From: Micromonospora chaiyaphumensis
GTDB taxonomy: Bacteria > Actinomycetota > Actinomycetes > Mycobacteriales > Micromonosporaceae
Assembly (NCBI RefSeq): GCF_900091435.1
Contig: NZ_FMCS01000015.1
Coordinates: 1 to 64,000 of the forward strand
Reading direction: 5' to 3'
Length of the DNA: 64,000 nt
Shown: piece by piece, positions 1 to 8,771 of the stretch
How the letters are laid out: each line of letters begins with the position of its first letter
How positions within the stretch are numbered: the stretch's first letter is position 1
Notes under the pieces: model-generated
The model's database searches: none
What the model was told of the DNA's origin: nothing
What the model saw: only the letters and a program-made list of their open reading frames with translations
Made by a program: the position numbers and the translations under genes

Positions 1-3000
1 TTGATGGTCAGGGATTGCTGGTAGCGGCGTTCGGCCTCGGCGTAGTCACCCCGGTACTGAGCGATTATGCCGAGCTGGTGGTACCAGGCCGGGCGGCGGG
101 GTGAATTTTTTGGAAGCCAGCGAAGGGTGTCGTGGATGAGGCTAGTCTCTCGGTCCCATGCCCCCCACTGGTCGAGTTGGCTGCAGATGTGCTCGGTGAT
201 GGTTCCGGCGGTTTCCAGATCATTGGTGGCCAGCAGGTGGTGACGGGTTTCGTTGAGATCGTGGAGGTCGTCGACCGGTTTTTGCGGCCAGGTCTCGACG
301 CGCCACCGCCAGTATGTCGCGGCGGCGTGGTGGGCGGCGGTGACCAGCCCGGGGCGGTGGTGTGGACCGTGGGCGGTGTTCCAGTGGCGATGCAGTTCGG
401 TGGCGGTCCAGCGGTGCATCACCATCCGGTCGTCATCGACGACGGCGATCAGGCTGGTCGTGGCTAGTTGCCGGACCAGCCCGGTCATGCCCGGTGGTGC
501 GGTGAACGGGGGCTGATGGAGTTGGCGTGCCTGCTGAAGAAGCCGGGCGAGACGTTCGCGGTCTGCCGGGGTCAGCGGAGTGTCCTGCCCGAGTGCCTGC
601 GCCAGCTCGTTCAAATCGAGTGCGTATCGCGACAGCAGGTCACGGATCTGCCTGGCTGCCTCTGCCCTGCCGCCGGGCTGCTGTTCCCGATCGGCGTCCG
701 GGTTCGGGATGCCGATCTGGAACAGCAGCCCGTTGATGTCGATGGGTTCGCGGTAGACGCTGATCCCGGCCAGCAGCCGGACCGCGCCCTCGATGGTGTC
801 GAGGCGGGTCAGGTGCTCGGTGAGCAGGACATCGTCAGCAGCCAGCGTGACCGTGTCGGCCAGCGCTGCGTCCAAGGTGCGCTGTTGGGCCAGCCACGCT
901 GCCGTGCCGGCAGCACCGAGCCGTGTTTCGACGGCCTGGCGCAGGCGTCGGGTAATGTCGGCGAAGCGGCCCTGTCCAGCAGGATCGCCGTCGGTGCCGG
1001 GCAGCAGCGCGTCAAGGTACTCCAAGGCCCTGGGATGGCCACCGACTGTTTGCCAGATCCGCCGCTGGGCGCCAAGGTCGGCGGCGTGCCGGTCCAGGCG
1101 GGGCAGCGACCACAGCAGCTTTCGGGTCTCGGCCAGGCTCAACGGAGGCACCTGATAGGGATGCAGCCGTTCGGCGGCCGGATCGGGTAGCCCGAATCGG
1201 TAACGGCTGGTGATCAGCAGCCGGCTACGGCCGGGGCTGGTCAACCAGGCGGCCAGCAATCCCGCCAACCCGGGATCCCCGACTGACCAACCGGCGTCAA
1301 TGCCGCTGTCACGGATCAGGTTGTCCTCGAAGTTGTCCAGCACCACCAGGATCCTCGTGCCGGCCAGGACCTGATCGCGCAGCAGAGCGAACCGGTCGGA
1401 CCAGGGCAGGTCCACCCGGCTGGCCGCCTGCACCGCGACCATCGGCGGGCCGCTGAACTGTGCCCGCAGCACCAGCTCCCGGCGGGCCGCATCGGCGACC
1501 GCGGTCAACAGCCCGTCGACGGTGACCGGCCCGGTCACGGTGACCAGACGCCAGTCCGGCGACGTGTCCAGCAGGCGGCGTACTACCTCGGCGGCCAGGG
1601 TGGTCTTCCCGACCCCACCGATACCGTGCAGCAGCACCGCCGTACCGGTGCCGTCATTGAGTAGGCCGGGCAGGGTGCGCTGGGCGTGCCGGCGACCGAC
1701 GAACTGCCCGACCGGCCGGGCGAGTAGGCCGCCCAGGTCCGGCACGATCTCCGCGCGAGGTTCGGCTGGTGCAGTGCCGTCCACGACGGTCACAGACGGT
1801 GCGGCGGCCAGCACGCTGACCACACTCCACTCGTCCATGCCCGCGACCGCCTGGGTCAGCGGGTCCGGGCCGGTGGCTAGGTCTCGTTGCACGCGCCGAC
1901 GGGCTTGTGCCACCGCAGCGACCACATCCGGCCGCACCGAAGCTGCCAGCTCGGCGTATACGGCGGCGAACAACCGTGTGGCGTACACATCGGTCACCGA
2001 CGTCTGCGTCGCGATCACCGCGCCCGCGCCCCGCCGGGCCAGCCTGGCGGCGAACGATCCCGCACCGTCCTCGCCGTCGGCATCGGTGTAGCAGGCCGCC
2101 AGGGAGATCACCCGCGGCATCCGGCCCTCCGGGATCGCCTCCGCTATCAGGGTTTCCGGATCCACCGACCGCGCACGACCCTGCTCGTCCTCCAAGTGCA
2201 GGATGCCCGGCGCACCGTGCGCGGACAGATGCAGCACATGCGTGGTGTCCTCGTCCAGCACCGCACGGATGGCCGCCGTCGTGGCGAACGGCACGATCCG
2301 CACCACCGCCCGGCTGCGGTGCGCCCCATGCACCGCGTCCAGGACACTGCCCAACTCCCGCTCGTAATCGAGAAGCGGACCACTGCCGGATTCCGGCGAG
2401 GCGATCGCCACCACAATCCGCAAGGGGCCCGGCACCACAGCCGACCGGGAACCGGCCGCCTCCACCCTCCGATACACCGACACCAGCTCGTGCAGCACCA
2501 TCGGACGGCCGGTCACCGGCTCAGGCAACGCCTCCCACGGCAACCACCACCAATCCGGCGCCTGCACCCCCACCCGCACCGGCACATGCTCCCGCTGCGC
2601 CCGGCGGATCACCCGGGCCAGCGCCTGCGCCACCGTGACCGGCAGAAACGATTCCGCCAACAACTCGCCGGCGCGCCGCAAGGACACCACACCGGCGGCC
2701 TGGCCTCCGGCCGCAAGGTCACGCACCACCACGCGCCGGCGTGCGCGTTCCCGACGTACGTCCTGCAACGCGTTGGCCAGGCCGGATGACACACCACGAT
2801 GCGTCGCCGTCACATCCTGTCCGCATCCCGACAGGCGCACTTGCGACTGCGACACCGTCAGCACCATGTCCAGCAGCCCATTCGCCGGCACGGTCTCCTC
2901 GACGATGACCGATGCCACCCCGTCCAGCAGCGCGGACAGATCTTCGACCCGTGACACCCACACCGCACCGGCCAGCCAGCCGTCCTGGGAGTTGTAGCGG

Positions 3001-3509
3001 CCGGAGACCACGCCCACCACCGCCCGGTCGGACGTCCGCAGCACCGGCGCACCGCTCATACCCGGCATGACCGCGTCCGCCTGCAGACGTGACCACAACA
3101 CGCCGTCTCGCAGTGCCGGTCCGCGCCAGTGGCCGCCCGCGGTCAGCAGCGCGTACTCGTGCCCGTCGTCCTCGACCGTCGGGTAGCCGGCCGTCGTCAC
3201 CGCCTCGTTGTCCCGCACTCCGTCGGAGACGACCACCTGCGAAACAGACCCCGACAGCGGCTGCTCGGCACGCAGGACCGCCAGGTCGTGCACCTCGTCG
3301 ACGCGTTGGACCGTCGCGTTCCATCCAGCACCGCCGCCGACGGGCCCGACCCGCACCACGCATCCCACCGCCGCCGCACCGATGTCCACGAGAACATGGT
3401 GGGCCGTGACCAGCACCCCCGGCTCGACCTGGAAACAGGTGCCGACAGGCGCCGCACCGTCAGCAGCGACCCAGCCGAGAAAGTCGTACCCAACCACCCG
3501 CACGCTCAT
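1..3509 (-). CDS. Trypsin-CHAT-NB-ARC-TPR conflict protein (3' end outside window)
   Basis: Minus-strand reading frame of 1169 complete codons, open to the left edge. Domains in order: trypsin-like serine peptidase (His in TAHHVL near residue 37, Asp75 in VHDLAVL, Ser152 in MPGMSGAPV); a CHAT caspase-like domain (His431 in HLSAHGAPG, Cys473 in ISLAACYTD); an NB-ARC/STAND NTPase with P-loop HGIGGVGKTTLA (Lys635) and a VVLDNFED Walker B; and TPR sequence (RGDYAEAERRYQQSL) at the edge. Two protease domains with a STAND switch and TPR sensor is the architecture described for NTP-dependent biological conflict systems. The ATG lies in TAATG, overlapping the stop of the trypco1 gene by one base, so the two are translationally coupled. 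Targets and activation signal are unknown. Confidence 0.9.
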   Translation of the reverse strand, partial: MSVRVVGYDFLGWVAADGAAPVGTCFQVEPGVLVTAHHVLVDIGAAAVGCVVRVGPVGGGAGWNATVQRVDEVHDLAVLRAEQPLSGSVSQVVVSDGVRDNEAVTTAGYPTVEDDGHEYALLTAGGHWRGPALRDGVLWSRLQADAVMPGMSGAPVLRTSDRAVVGVVSGRYNSQDGWLAGAVWVSRVEDLSALLDGVASVIVEETVPANGLLDMVLTVSQSQVRLSGCGQDVTATHRGVSSGLANALQDVRRERARRRVVVRDLAAGGQAAGVVSLRRAGELLAESFLPVTVAQALARVIRRAQREHVPVRVGVQAPDWWWLPWEALPEPVTGRPMVLHELVSVYRRVEAAGSRSAVVPGPLRIVVAIASPESGSGPLLDYERELGSVLDAVHGAHRSRAVVRIVPFATTAAIRAVLDEDTTHVLHLSAHGAPGILHLEDEQGRARSVDPETLIAEAIPEGRMPRVISLAACYTDADGEDGAGSFAARLARRGAGAVIATQTSVTDVYATRLFAAVYAELAASVRPDVVAAVAQARRRVQRDLATGPDPLTQAVAGMDEWSVVSVLAAAPSVTVVDGTAPAEPRAEIVPDLGGLLARPVGQFVGRRHAQRTLPGLLNDGTGTAVLLHGIGGVGKTTLAAEVVRRLLDTSPDWRLVTVTGPVTVDGLLTAVADAARRELVLRAQFSGPPMVAVQAASRVDLPWSDRFALLRDQVLAGTRILVVLDNFEDNLIRDSGIDAGWSVGDPGLAGLLAAWLTSPGRSRLLITSRYRFGLPDPAAERLHPYQVPPLSLAETRKLLWSLPRLDRHAADLGAQRRIWQTVGGHPRALEYLDALLPGTDGDPAGQGRFADITRRLRQAVETRLGAAGTAAWLAQQRTLDAALADTVTLAADDVLLTEHLTRLDTIEGAVRLLAGISVYREPIDINGLLFQIGIPNPDADREQQPGGRAEAARQIRDLLSRYALDLNELAQALGQDTPLTPADRERLARLLQQARQLHQPPFTAPPGMTGLVRQLATTSLIAVVDDDRMVMHRWTATELHRHWNTAHGPHHRPGLVTAAHHAAATYWRWRVETWPQKPVDDLHDLNETRHHLLATNDLETAGTITEHICSQLDQWGAWDRETSLIHDTLRWLPKNSPRRPAWYHQLGIIAQYRGDYAEAERRYQQSLTI

Positions 3510-3919
3510 TACGCGGCATCCTGCGGTTCCTCGACGCCGGTGTCCGCGTCGTCCGGCTCCACTTCGCCCGGCCCTCGAAGTGTACGGTCACCACCCGCAC
3601 CATAAATGATCTTCACCTTCAATGATGCGTCGCCCGAGGCACCCGCAACGATCACGTCGCCTTTGGCCGACACCTTCAGCCCGAACTCGACCTCCACCGA
3701 CTCCGGGCTACCGACCCGGCGCGTTACCCGGCCGACCATCCGCGCCGTCGACACCGCGATCTCCTCCACCGCCGACTGCGCCCGCTCGAACGCACCCGCC
3801 GCATAGTCCACGGCGCGATCGACGCGTCCGCCCACCGACGTCTGCTGTGACCCAGCCGCAGGTACGACCTCGACCAGTACCTCGACCGCGCCCACCCGCA
3901 CAGCAACCGTCTGCGCCAC
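3509..3919 (-). CDS. Trypsin-co-occurring domain 1 (trypco1, CU044_2847-like) protein
   Basis: A 136-residue protein immediately upstream of the trypsin-CHAT gene. The C-terminal half carries the family signature (VEVEFGLKVSAKGDVIVAG, then DASLKVKI). I chose the GTG at 3919 because GAAGGAG lies five bases upstream; an in-frame ATG 11 codons earlier lacks such a site. In this family the protein is encoded beside trypsin/STAND effectors and is thought to be a regulatory or adaptor partner (established association, mechanism unproven). The stop overlaps the next start by one base. Confidence 0.85.
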   Translation of the reverse strand: MAQTVAVRVGAVEVLVEVVPAAGSQQTSVGGRVDRAVDYAAGAFERAQSAVEEIAVSTARMVGRVTRRVGSPESVEVEFGLKVSAKGDVIVAGASGDASLKVKIIYGAGGDRTLRGPGEVEPDDADTGVEEPQDAA

Positions 3920-4426
3920 CCCGACTCCTTCGTCGAAAAATGGTAAAACCATCCGACTAGCAAGCGGAAACAGCAAATGAAGATCGAACAAAGGCCCGAC
4001 GGGCCGACGAATCACCACTCACCAGCACCACAACACCAAACACCAAAAACCTTCAAACGAACGAAAACATGTCAGGCATCCGACAATCAATCCCGGTGCA
4101 CGCGAGATGGCCTGACGCCAACTAAATAAGTTGGACAGATCAAGCTCAAAAGGGCGCCAATGTACTCTCATCGGCAGATCCGGACGCCACCGGGGCTCGG
4201 CAAATCACTGTGGGTAGCCGATGATTTCTGTGTGCTGGCGGCGACTCGGCCGGTCAGCCCGCCGCTGAGCTTGAGGATGTCGATGCCGTTGTGTACTCGG
4301 TGGCGTACGCGGTTCTGCGCTTCAGCCCGTACGCCGACGAGGGACGCCGCAAAGACAAAAGGACCGATCTTTGTCCTCGCGCCGGTCGTTGACAGGCGGC
4401 TCCGGCGACGAAGGACCTCGCGGCGA
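3920..4426. other. Non-coding gap upstream of the trypco1 pair
   Basis: No convincing gene. The first ~200 bases are AT-richer than their surroundings and should hold the leftward promoter for the trypco1 operon. Small inverted repeats are visible: CCAACT/AGTTGG at 4118-4134 and an imperfect GTCAGGCAT/ATGGCCTGAC pair around 4069-4116. A short minus-strand frame at 4168-4458 reads like protein in places but has no ribosome site and may be a gene remnant. Confidence 0.5.
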
Positions 4427-4456
4427 GGGGCCGGATGCGACATCGCATCCGGCCCC
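4427..4456. terminator. Strong hairpin terminator
   Basis: Perfect 14-bp stem (GGGGCCGGATGCGA, 2-base loop, TCGCATCCGGCCCC), 14 bases beyond the stop codon of the DUF4262 gene. It closes the long leftward ICE operon. Confidence 0.8.
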
Positions 4457-4469
4457 ACGGGGCCGAGGT

Positions 4470-4931
4470 CTACGGCCGCGTGATCAGCGGCTGCACGGCG
4501 GAGGAAAACGCGTAGGCGGTGTCCCAGGGGAAACGGCCGTGCGGGTCAGGCCAGACAACCTGCTGCAGGCGGACGCGGTCGCGGCCGTAGCGGCTGATCG
4601 CGCCGCCCGGGTGCAGATACTCGGTCGGGCCGCCGTCGATGATGACCGCGTCGTATCCGGCGATGAGGTCGCCGAGGCGCTGACCGTGACGGAAATGCTC
4701 CGCCTTGTCGTAGACCCTGCTCGCGAGGTCGTTGAGCAGCGCTTGGGAGGTAGCCGGGTCGAGTCCGGCGATGATCAGCTCCGGGTAGTCGTGTGCGGTG
4801 AGCCCGACGGTGTAGGCGAAGGGTGCGGTGTCGTCGAGGTCGTCGTCGCTGGGGACGACGAGAGTTACGGCCCAGCCCACCCTGTCGATGATCTCGGCTT
4901 GGCGGTGCAGAAGGTCGTCTATTCCTGTCAC
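4470..4931 (-). CDS. DUF4262 domain protein
   Basis: 153 residues. Matches the DUF4262 pattern: GWAV near the N-terminus, then PFAYTVGLTAHDYPELIIAG, a LLNDLA segment and a C-terminal WPDPHGRFPW. Function of the family is unknown. Start taken as the GTG at 4931 because GAAGGAGAG lies 8 bases upstream. It is the last gene of the leftward ICE run, followed by a strong hairpin. Confidence 0.85.
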   Translation of the reverse strand: MTGIDDLLHRQAEIIDRVGWAVTLVVPSDDDLDDTAPFAYTVGLTAHDYPELIIAGLDPATSQALLNDLASRVYDKAEHFRHGQRLGDLIAGYDAVIIDGGPTEYLHPGGAISRYGRDRVRLQQVVWPDPHGRFPWDTAYAFSSAVQPLITRP

Positions 4932-5025
4932 GAGGAACGCTCTCCTTCGGTTGGGGATGCGGGCAACGGTGGCCGGCCACGCGGCTCGTACCGCACCCGC
5001 TCCGGGCATTCGTTGATGTGGTTGT

Positions 5026-5394
5026 TCAGGTAGAGGTGCTGAGGTCGGGTGGACCCTGCTCGGGCGGGTCGACCTCGACGAAACCGAAGAGCCGTGCGAT
5101 GAGTTGCAACGCCTGGGTGTCGTAGCGGTCGGCGAAGCCGCGGCAGATCGCTGGCTTGACCTCGGGATGCATGTAATGCGGAAGCGTCGAGTGGCAGATG
5201 ATGAAGGACTGCCTGGTCCGGGCTTCGGCGACAAGGTCGTGTAGCCGGCCCGGGGTGAGACGCATTTTGTTGCCTGGCGCGAACACGCAGGTGTCACACT
5301 GCCGCGATAGCAGCCGTGACTTGCCCAGCTGAGGGTCGCCGACGCTGAGATCGCCGCCATCGGCGTCGTCGTTCGGGTCGATCGCGGTTGCCAT
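5026..5394 (-). CDS. Conserved Cys-containing protein of actinomycete mobile elements
   Basis: 122 residues, starting at the ATG at 5394 behind AGGAGAGGAG. Contains CDTCVFAPGNKM, a later SFIICHSTLP and AICRGFADRYDTQA; four cysteines suggest a metal site. I recognise the pattern from hypothetical proteins of actinomycete genomes but no function can be assigned. Lies 94 bases upstream of the DUF4262 gene on the same strand. Confidence 0.75.
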   Translation of the reverse strand: MATAIDPNDDADGGDLSVGDPQLGKSRLLSRQCDTCVFAPGNKMRLTPGRLHDLVAEARTRQSFIICHSTLPHYMHPEVKPAICRGFADRYDTQALQLIARLFGFVEVDPPEQGPPDLSTST

Positions 5395-5728
5395 AGGGTT
5401 TCTCCTCTCCTTGTGAAGCACTGGGGCGCTGTTCGAGCGGCTCGGTCTGTGGGGCGAGGTTTGCTGGCGGTCCGGACCTGCACCGCAGGTGGCGGGGGCG
5501 CGACCAGCGCGTTAGGCGCGGGCGAGCCGGATGGGGTTCTGGCAGCCTGCAGCCGACGCCGTTGCCCGGGTTGCGGCATAGGCATCCGAAGCCCCGGTAG
5601 CCCGCGGTGGTAGGGCGCAGGGGCATGAGGCGCCGAAGCGCGGACAGCGACGCGACTTGGCGAGGCGTCAGTCGCCGGTAGGGCAGAAGGACCGACTGCG
5701 GCGCCGGGTGGGGAGTCAGCGCGAGTTG
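5395..5728. other. Gap within the leftward ICE run
   Basis: About 330 bases without a supported gene. A minus frame with several Cys and Pro residues (LRPTTAGYRGFGCLCRNPG around 5570-5626) is open but has no ribosome site and runs into the next gene out of frame, so I do not call it. Confidence 0.4.
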
Positions 5729-6061
5729 TTAGGCGGCGCGCGGCGCCGGCATCGGCCGCTGCGGCGGTGGGACCGGCCGGGTGGGCCGGAACCAGCCGGC
5801 GAACCGCGCCGCCGCGCCGGCTGGAGCAGCGACCTTCGCTCGCCCTCGGGCGAGCACTTCGCCTCGGGTGGCCGCGTGGCAGGCGCGGCGGGCGTCGCGC
5901 GCCGGCGGGCACGGGTAGGCCTCGCCGGTGCAGCGCAGGTTGGCGCAGCGGTCCGGCCGGTGGGGATCAGGGAGGTGGGCAGACGCGACGTCGGCGGCGA
6001 GCAGCCACAGCAGGACGTCGGTGACGTCGCGGGGAATGCAGCGGCGGTGCGGCTGCGTCAT
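5729..6061 (-). CDS. Hypothetical protein with conserved Cys residues
   Basis: 110 residues from the ATG at 6061. An N-terminal DVTDVLLWLLAADVASAH segment is followed by C-x4-C and CPPARDARRACHAATR, a pattern seen in short uncharacterised actinomycete proteins. The C-terminus is Pro/Arg/Ala-rich and low in complexity. Same strand and run as its neighbours. Confidence 0.65.
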   Translation of the reverse strand: MTQPHRRCIPRDVTDVLLWLLAADVASAHLPDPHRPDRCANLRCTGEAYPCPPARDARRACHAATRGEVLARGRAKVAAPAGAAARFAGWFRPTRPVPPPQRPMPAPRAA

Positions 6062-6537
6062 CGGCGTTGCCTCTCGCGGATTGTCGGCTCGGGTGGCCGC
6101 CACCCCGGCCAGCGGTGTGGGCCGCTGCCGGGTCCGCCGGGGTGGCGGCAGCCATGAGTGACGCTCGACTTTCCCGATAGATCAAGTCGTCGTCGAGGAG
6201 GTGAGCCTGGGCTTCAGCGAGGAGGGAGCGGCCGCAGGGGGCAGGAAGCATTCCAGCGCCCAGCGCGCCGACGGCTCGTCAACGCCCTGTCCCGGGAGGC
6301 TGGGCGGCCTGCGGCCGCCCGACGAGCAGACCCACCGCAACATGCGTGGGCTGCAGCAGTCTCCGGCCCTGGGAGTCGGCTGGTAGCGGCGAAACGGGCC
6401 GGGACCTGCTGTGTGTGGGATTTCCACGCTTTTCTCGGGAGCCGCGCGGTGATCGCCTCACCCCGACGGTGATGAGCAGGGGAGGCAGCGGCGGGTCAGA
6501 GGAGACCGCTTGTCCCGGGTAGCCCGGGATGCGGTGG
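6062..6537. other. Gap with a GC-rich hairpin
   Basis: No supported gene in 476 bases. Contains the hairpin GGGCGGCC-TGC-GGCCGCCC (6302-6320), about 220 bases past the stop of the next upstream gene, a possible weak terminator. A minus frame at 5967-6251 begins protein-like (LLAEAQAHLLDDDLIYRES) but soon runs antisensibly through the 5729-6061 gene, so at best it is a remnant. Confidence 0.45.
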
Positions 6538-7056
6538 TTACCGCGGGCAGCCGGGCCACGGGTCGGTGGGGTCAAGGTCGCCCGGGACGGCGTTGTCGCG
6601 TTCGTTGCCGTTCCACTCGATGCGTGCCTCGATTTCGGCGCCGGCGAGGGCGGTTTCGATTGCGGCTTCTGCGGCGTCGAAGGCGTCGTCGCTCGTGCCG
6701 GCCGTGAGCTCGGCGAGGACGGTCAGGGTGAGGCGGACCTGCCAGCGGCGGGGCAGCAGCGGCAGGTCGACGACCTCCATGACCCGGTTGGCCGCATCTA
6801 TGTCGATGTCGTGCTCGCTGACCGCCTCGCGCAGCGCCTGCCACATCTGTCTGCGGAGCTGCGTCAACGATTCGGGGATTGCGGGCGGCGGCTGCGGGTC
6901 GCTGTGGTGGTTACGCAGGTAGGCCTGGATCTGGGTGCTGGTGTGAGTGAGCCATCCCAGCGGGGCTGGCTGGCCGGGGTGGAAGGCGTCCCAAGCATGG
7001 CGCAGGACGGATTCGAGGCTCGGGGGTGCGGCAGGGGCCGCCGTCGGTTCGGTCAT
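6538..7056 (-). CDS. Hypothetical ICE protein, acidic
   Basis: 172 residues, start ATG at 7056 behind GGAGG with five-base spacing. Central and C-terminal parts look mostly helical (LTQLRRQMWQALREAV, DDAFDAAEAAIETALAGA). No motif recognised. It is the second of two short unknown genes just downstream of DUF4192. Confidence 0.7.
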   Translation of the reverse strand: MTEPTAAPAAPPSLESVLRHAWDAFHPGQPAPLGWLTHTSTQIQAYLRNHHSDPQPPPAIPESLTQLRRQMWQALREAVSEHDIDIDAANRVMEVVDLPLLPRRWQVRLTLTVLAELTAGTSDDAFDAAEAAIETALAGAEIEARIEWNGNERDNAVPGDLDPTDPWPGCPR

Positions 7057-7126
7057 CAGGTCCTCCGTTGCGTTGCTTACCGGCGCACCCGCCGCCGGTT
7101 CGGGGCGGCGGGTGCGGGTGTCTGGC

Positions 7127-7540
7127 TCAGGGCGTCGAGTCGGTGGCGTCGCCCGGCGCCTCGGCGGGGCTGCCGTGCTCGGGAATCGAGAGCACGGCGA
7201 GGTCGGTGCGGATCAGGGCGCCGCAGGTGTGTCGTAGGGCGGCGGTGGCCCTGTCGTGCTGGGCGAGAGCGGCGGTGAGGGCGTCAGCGACCCGGTCGAG
7301 CCGCTCTCGTAGCGACAGAACGGTGTCGGCGTCGCTGCTGGCATGGACGTCGCCGAGCAGGTTCGCGGCGTCGGTCAGGACCGTGATCTGGGCACTGCTG
7401 GCGGCGATGGTGCCAGCTGCGGCAAGCAGCGCGCACAGCTGCTCTGGGTGGTGTGCGCAGGCCTCGGCGAGCTGATCCGGGTCGAGGGCGTAGCCCTGGT
7501 CGTGCAGCAGCCGCTGGACGTCGAGGTGTGGTGCGGACAT
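7127..7540 (-). CDS. Hypothetical helical ICE protein
   Basis: 137 residues, start ATG at 7540 behind GGAGAC. Predicted to be nearly all helix (LSLRERLDRVADALTAALAQ), with no recognised domain. Thirty bases downstream of the DUF4192 stop on the same strand, so probably co-transcribed. Confidence 0.7.
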   Translation of the reverse strand: MSAPHLDVQRLLHDQGYALDPDQLAEACAHHPEQLCALLAAAGTIAASSAQITVLTDAANLLGDVHASSDADTVLSLRERLDRVADALTAALAQHDRATAALRHTCGALIRTDLAVLSIPEHGSPAEAPGDATDSTP

Positions 7541-7568
7541 GGATGTCTCCAGACGGGACGGGCGCGGG

Positions 7569-8573
7569 TCAGGCGGTGGTGGGCTGGCCGGGGTGGGGCC
7601 AGCCGTCGAGCACGGACGGGGTGAGCCCGGCGCGCAGCGCCTGGTCGAGCAGTTGCGCGAGGGTGTAGGCGGGGTTGGCGGCCAGGGCGCGGTCGACGGC
7701 GATGGAGGCGAGCGCGCCGTCGCCGCGGCGCCACGCGGCGAAGGCGAGCAGACTCGCCGGTGGGGCCACGAGCGGCGGGTGCGCGCGGCGGGTGATGTCG
7801 GTCCACATGACGACGTGCCAGGGCTGGGCGTCGGTGGCCTGCCAGGCGACGTCGCGGATCGCGGGGACGGGCAGCAGGACGGTGAGCCAGGCCAACTCGT
7901 CGTCGGTGAGGGTCTGCTCGTCGGCGTAGCGGGCGAGCATGTCCCGCACCGCCTGTTCGCCGGCGCGGATCAGGCCGTCGCGTCCGGCCTCGCTGATGAG
8001 GGTGCGGCGTCGAGCTCGGGCGTGGGCGGTGGCGCGGGTGACGGCGACGCGGGCGTCCCCGGTGGTGGGGGCGATGCTGGCCACGAGCGCGGCCCGGTCG
8101 GGTAGGGCGTGACAGCCGGCGACGATGGCGTGCATTGTGATGTCGCTGCGCTGGGGGTCGAAGGGCACGCCGTCGGTGGGGCAGCAGGCGGGGTCCTGGC
8201 AGAGGTAGGAGAAGTAGCGGCCGTCGGTGACCCGCAGCGCGTCGAAGACGTCGATGTCGGTGGCGGCCAGCCGCGGGATGACGGTGTCGATGGCCGGGGT
8301 GACGGTGGCGGCGGGGCCGTAGCCGACGGCGATGGCGCGGGTGGCCGCCGCGTTCCGCAGCATGCGGATCTGCGACAGGATGTAGTCGTCGGCCCAGGCG
8401 GCGACCTGGCTGGGCTGGGGGAGGTCGGCGCGGCTGGCGACGGCGATCCGGGTGCCGGTGAGGCCGACGATCACGAGGCTGTCGGTGGGGTGGAAGCCGA
8501 GCAGGTAGGGCACGGCGGTGAGCAGGTCCGCGGGCGAGGTGATCGGCAGGCGCGGGTTGTTCGGGCTGTTCAC
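7569..8573 (-). CDS. DUF4192 domain protein
   Basis: 334 residues. The N-terminus carries the DUF4192 signature (ITSPADLLTAVPYLLGFHP followed by DSLVIVGLTG); family function is unknown. An internal CQDPACCPTDG segment and the C-terminal LLAFAAWRRGDGALASIAV are also typical. GTG at 8573 chosen because AGGAGAAACC precedes it directly. Frequently found in actinobacterial conjugative elements, here between the VWA/AAA pair and two unknown genes. Confidence 0.88.
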   Translation of the reverse strand: MNSPNNPRLPITSPADLLTAVPYLLGFHPTDSLVIVGLTGTRIAVASRADLPQPSQVAAWADDYILSQIRMLRNAAATRAIAVGYGPAATVTPAIDTVIPRLAATDIDVFDALRVTDGRYFSYLCQDPACCPTDGVPFDPQRSDITMHAIVAGCHALPDRAALVASIAPTTGDARVAVTRATAHARARRRTLISEAGRDGLIRAGEQAVRDMLARYADEQTLTDDELAWLTVLLPVPAIRDVAWQATDAQPWHVVMWTDITRRAHPPLVAPPASLLAFAAWRRGDGALASIAVDRALAANPAYTLAQLLDQALRAGLTPSVLDGWPHPGQPTTA

Positions 8574-8738
8574 GGTTTCTCCTGTTCTGTCGTGATGGGT
8601 CCGGGCACGGCTGAGCGGCCGTGCTCGGCGTTGGAAGTGCGCGGGGTGGCCGAGCAACGGCCAGTGGGAGCGCGATGAGTGATCTCGACCGGTGGTTGTC
8701 GGCGTGATGCCGGAGTTCGGTCGACCGCGAGCTGACAC

Positions 8739-8764
8739 CTCGGCCAGGGGAGAGCCCGGCCGAG
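8739..8764 (-). terminator. Hairpin after the VWA gene
   Basis: CTCGGCC and GGCCGAG form a 7-bp stem with a 12-base loop, beginning 8 bases after the stop of the VWA gene, in the ~200-base gap before DUF4192. No U-run follows, so termination is only plausible. Confidence 0.5.
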
Positions 8765-8771
8765 AGACGGG

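Noticed and set aside
4168..4458. Minus-strand frame with protein-like text (NRVRHRVHNGIDILKLSGG)
   Set aside because: No ribosome site, ends in the terminator stem, and an equally long frame exists on the other strand. At most a remnant.
4470..5912. Long minus frame of 480 codons covering DUF4262
   Set aside because: Only its last third (the DUF4262 protein, with its own ribosome site) has protein character; the rest is antisense or out-of-frame Arg/Pro/Ala text from GC-rich DNA.
5967..6251. Small minus ORF beginning MLPAPCGRSLLAEAQAHL
   Set aside because: Overlaps the 5729-6061 gene by 95 bases in another frame and lacks a ribosome site.
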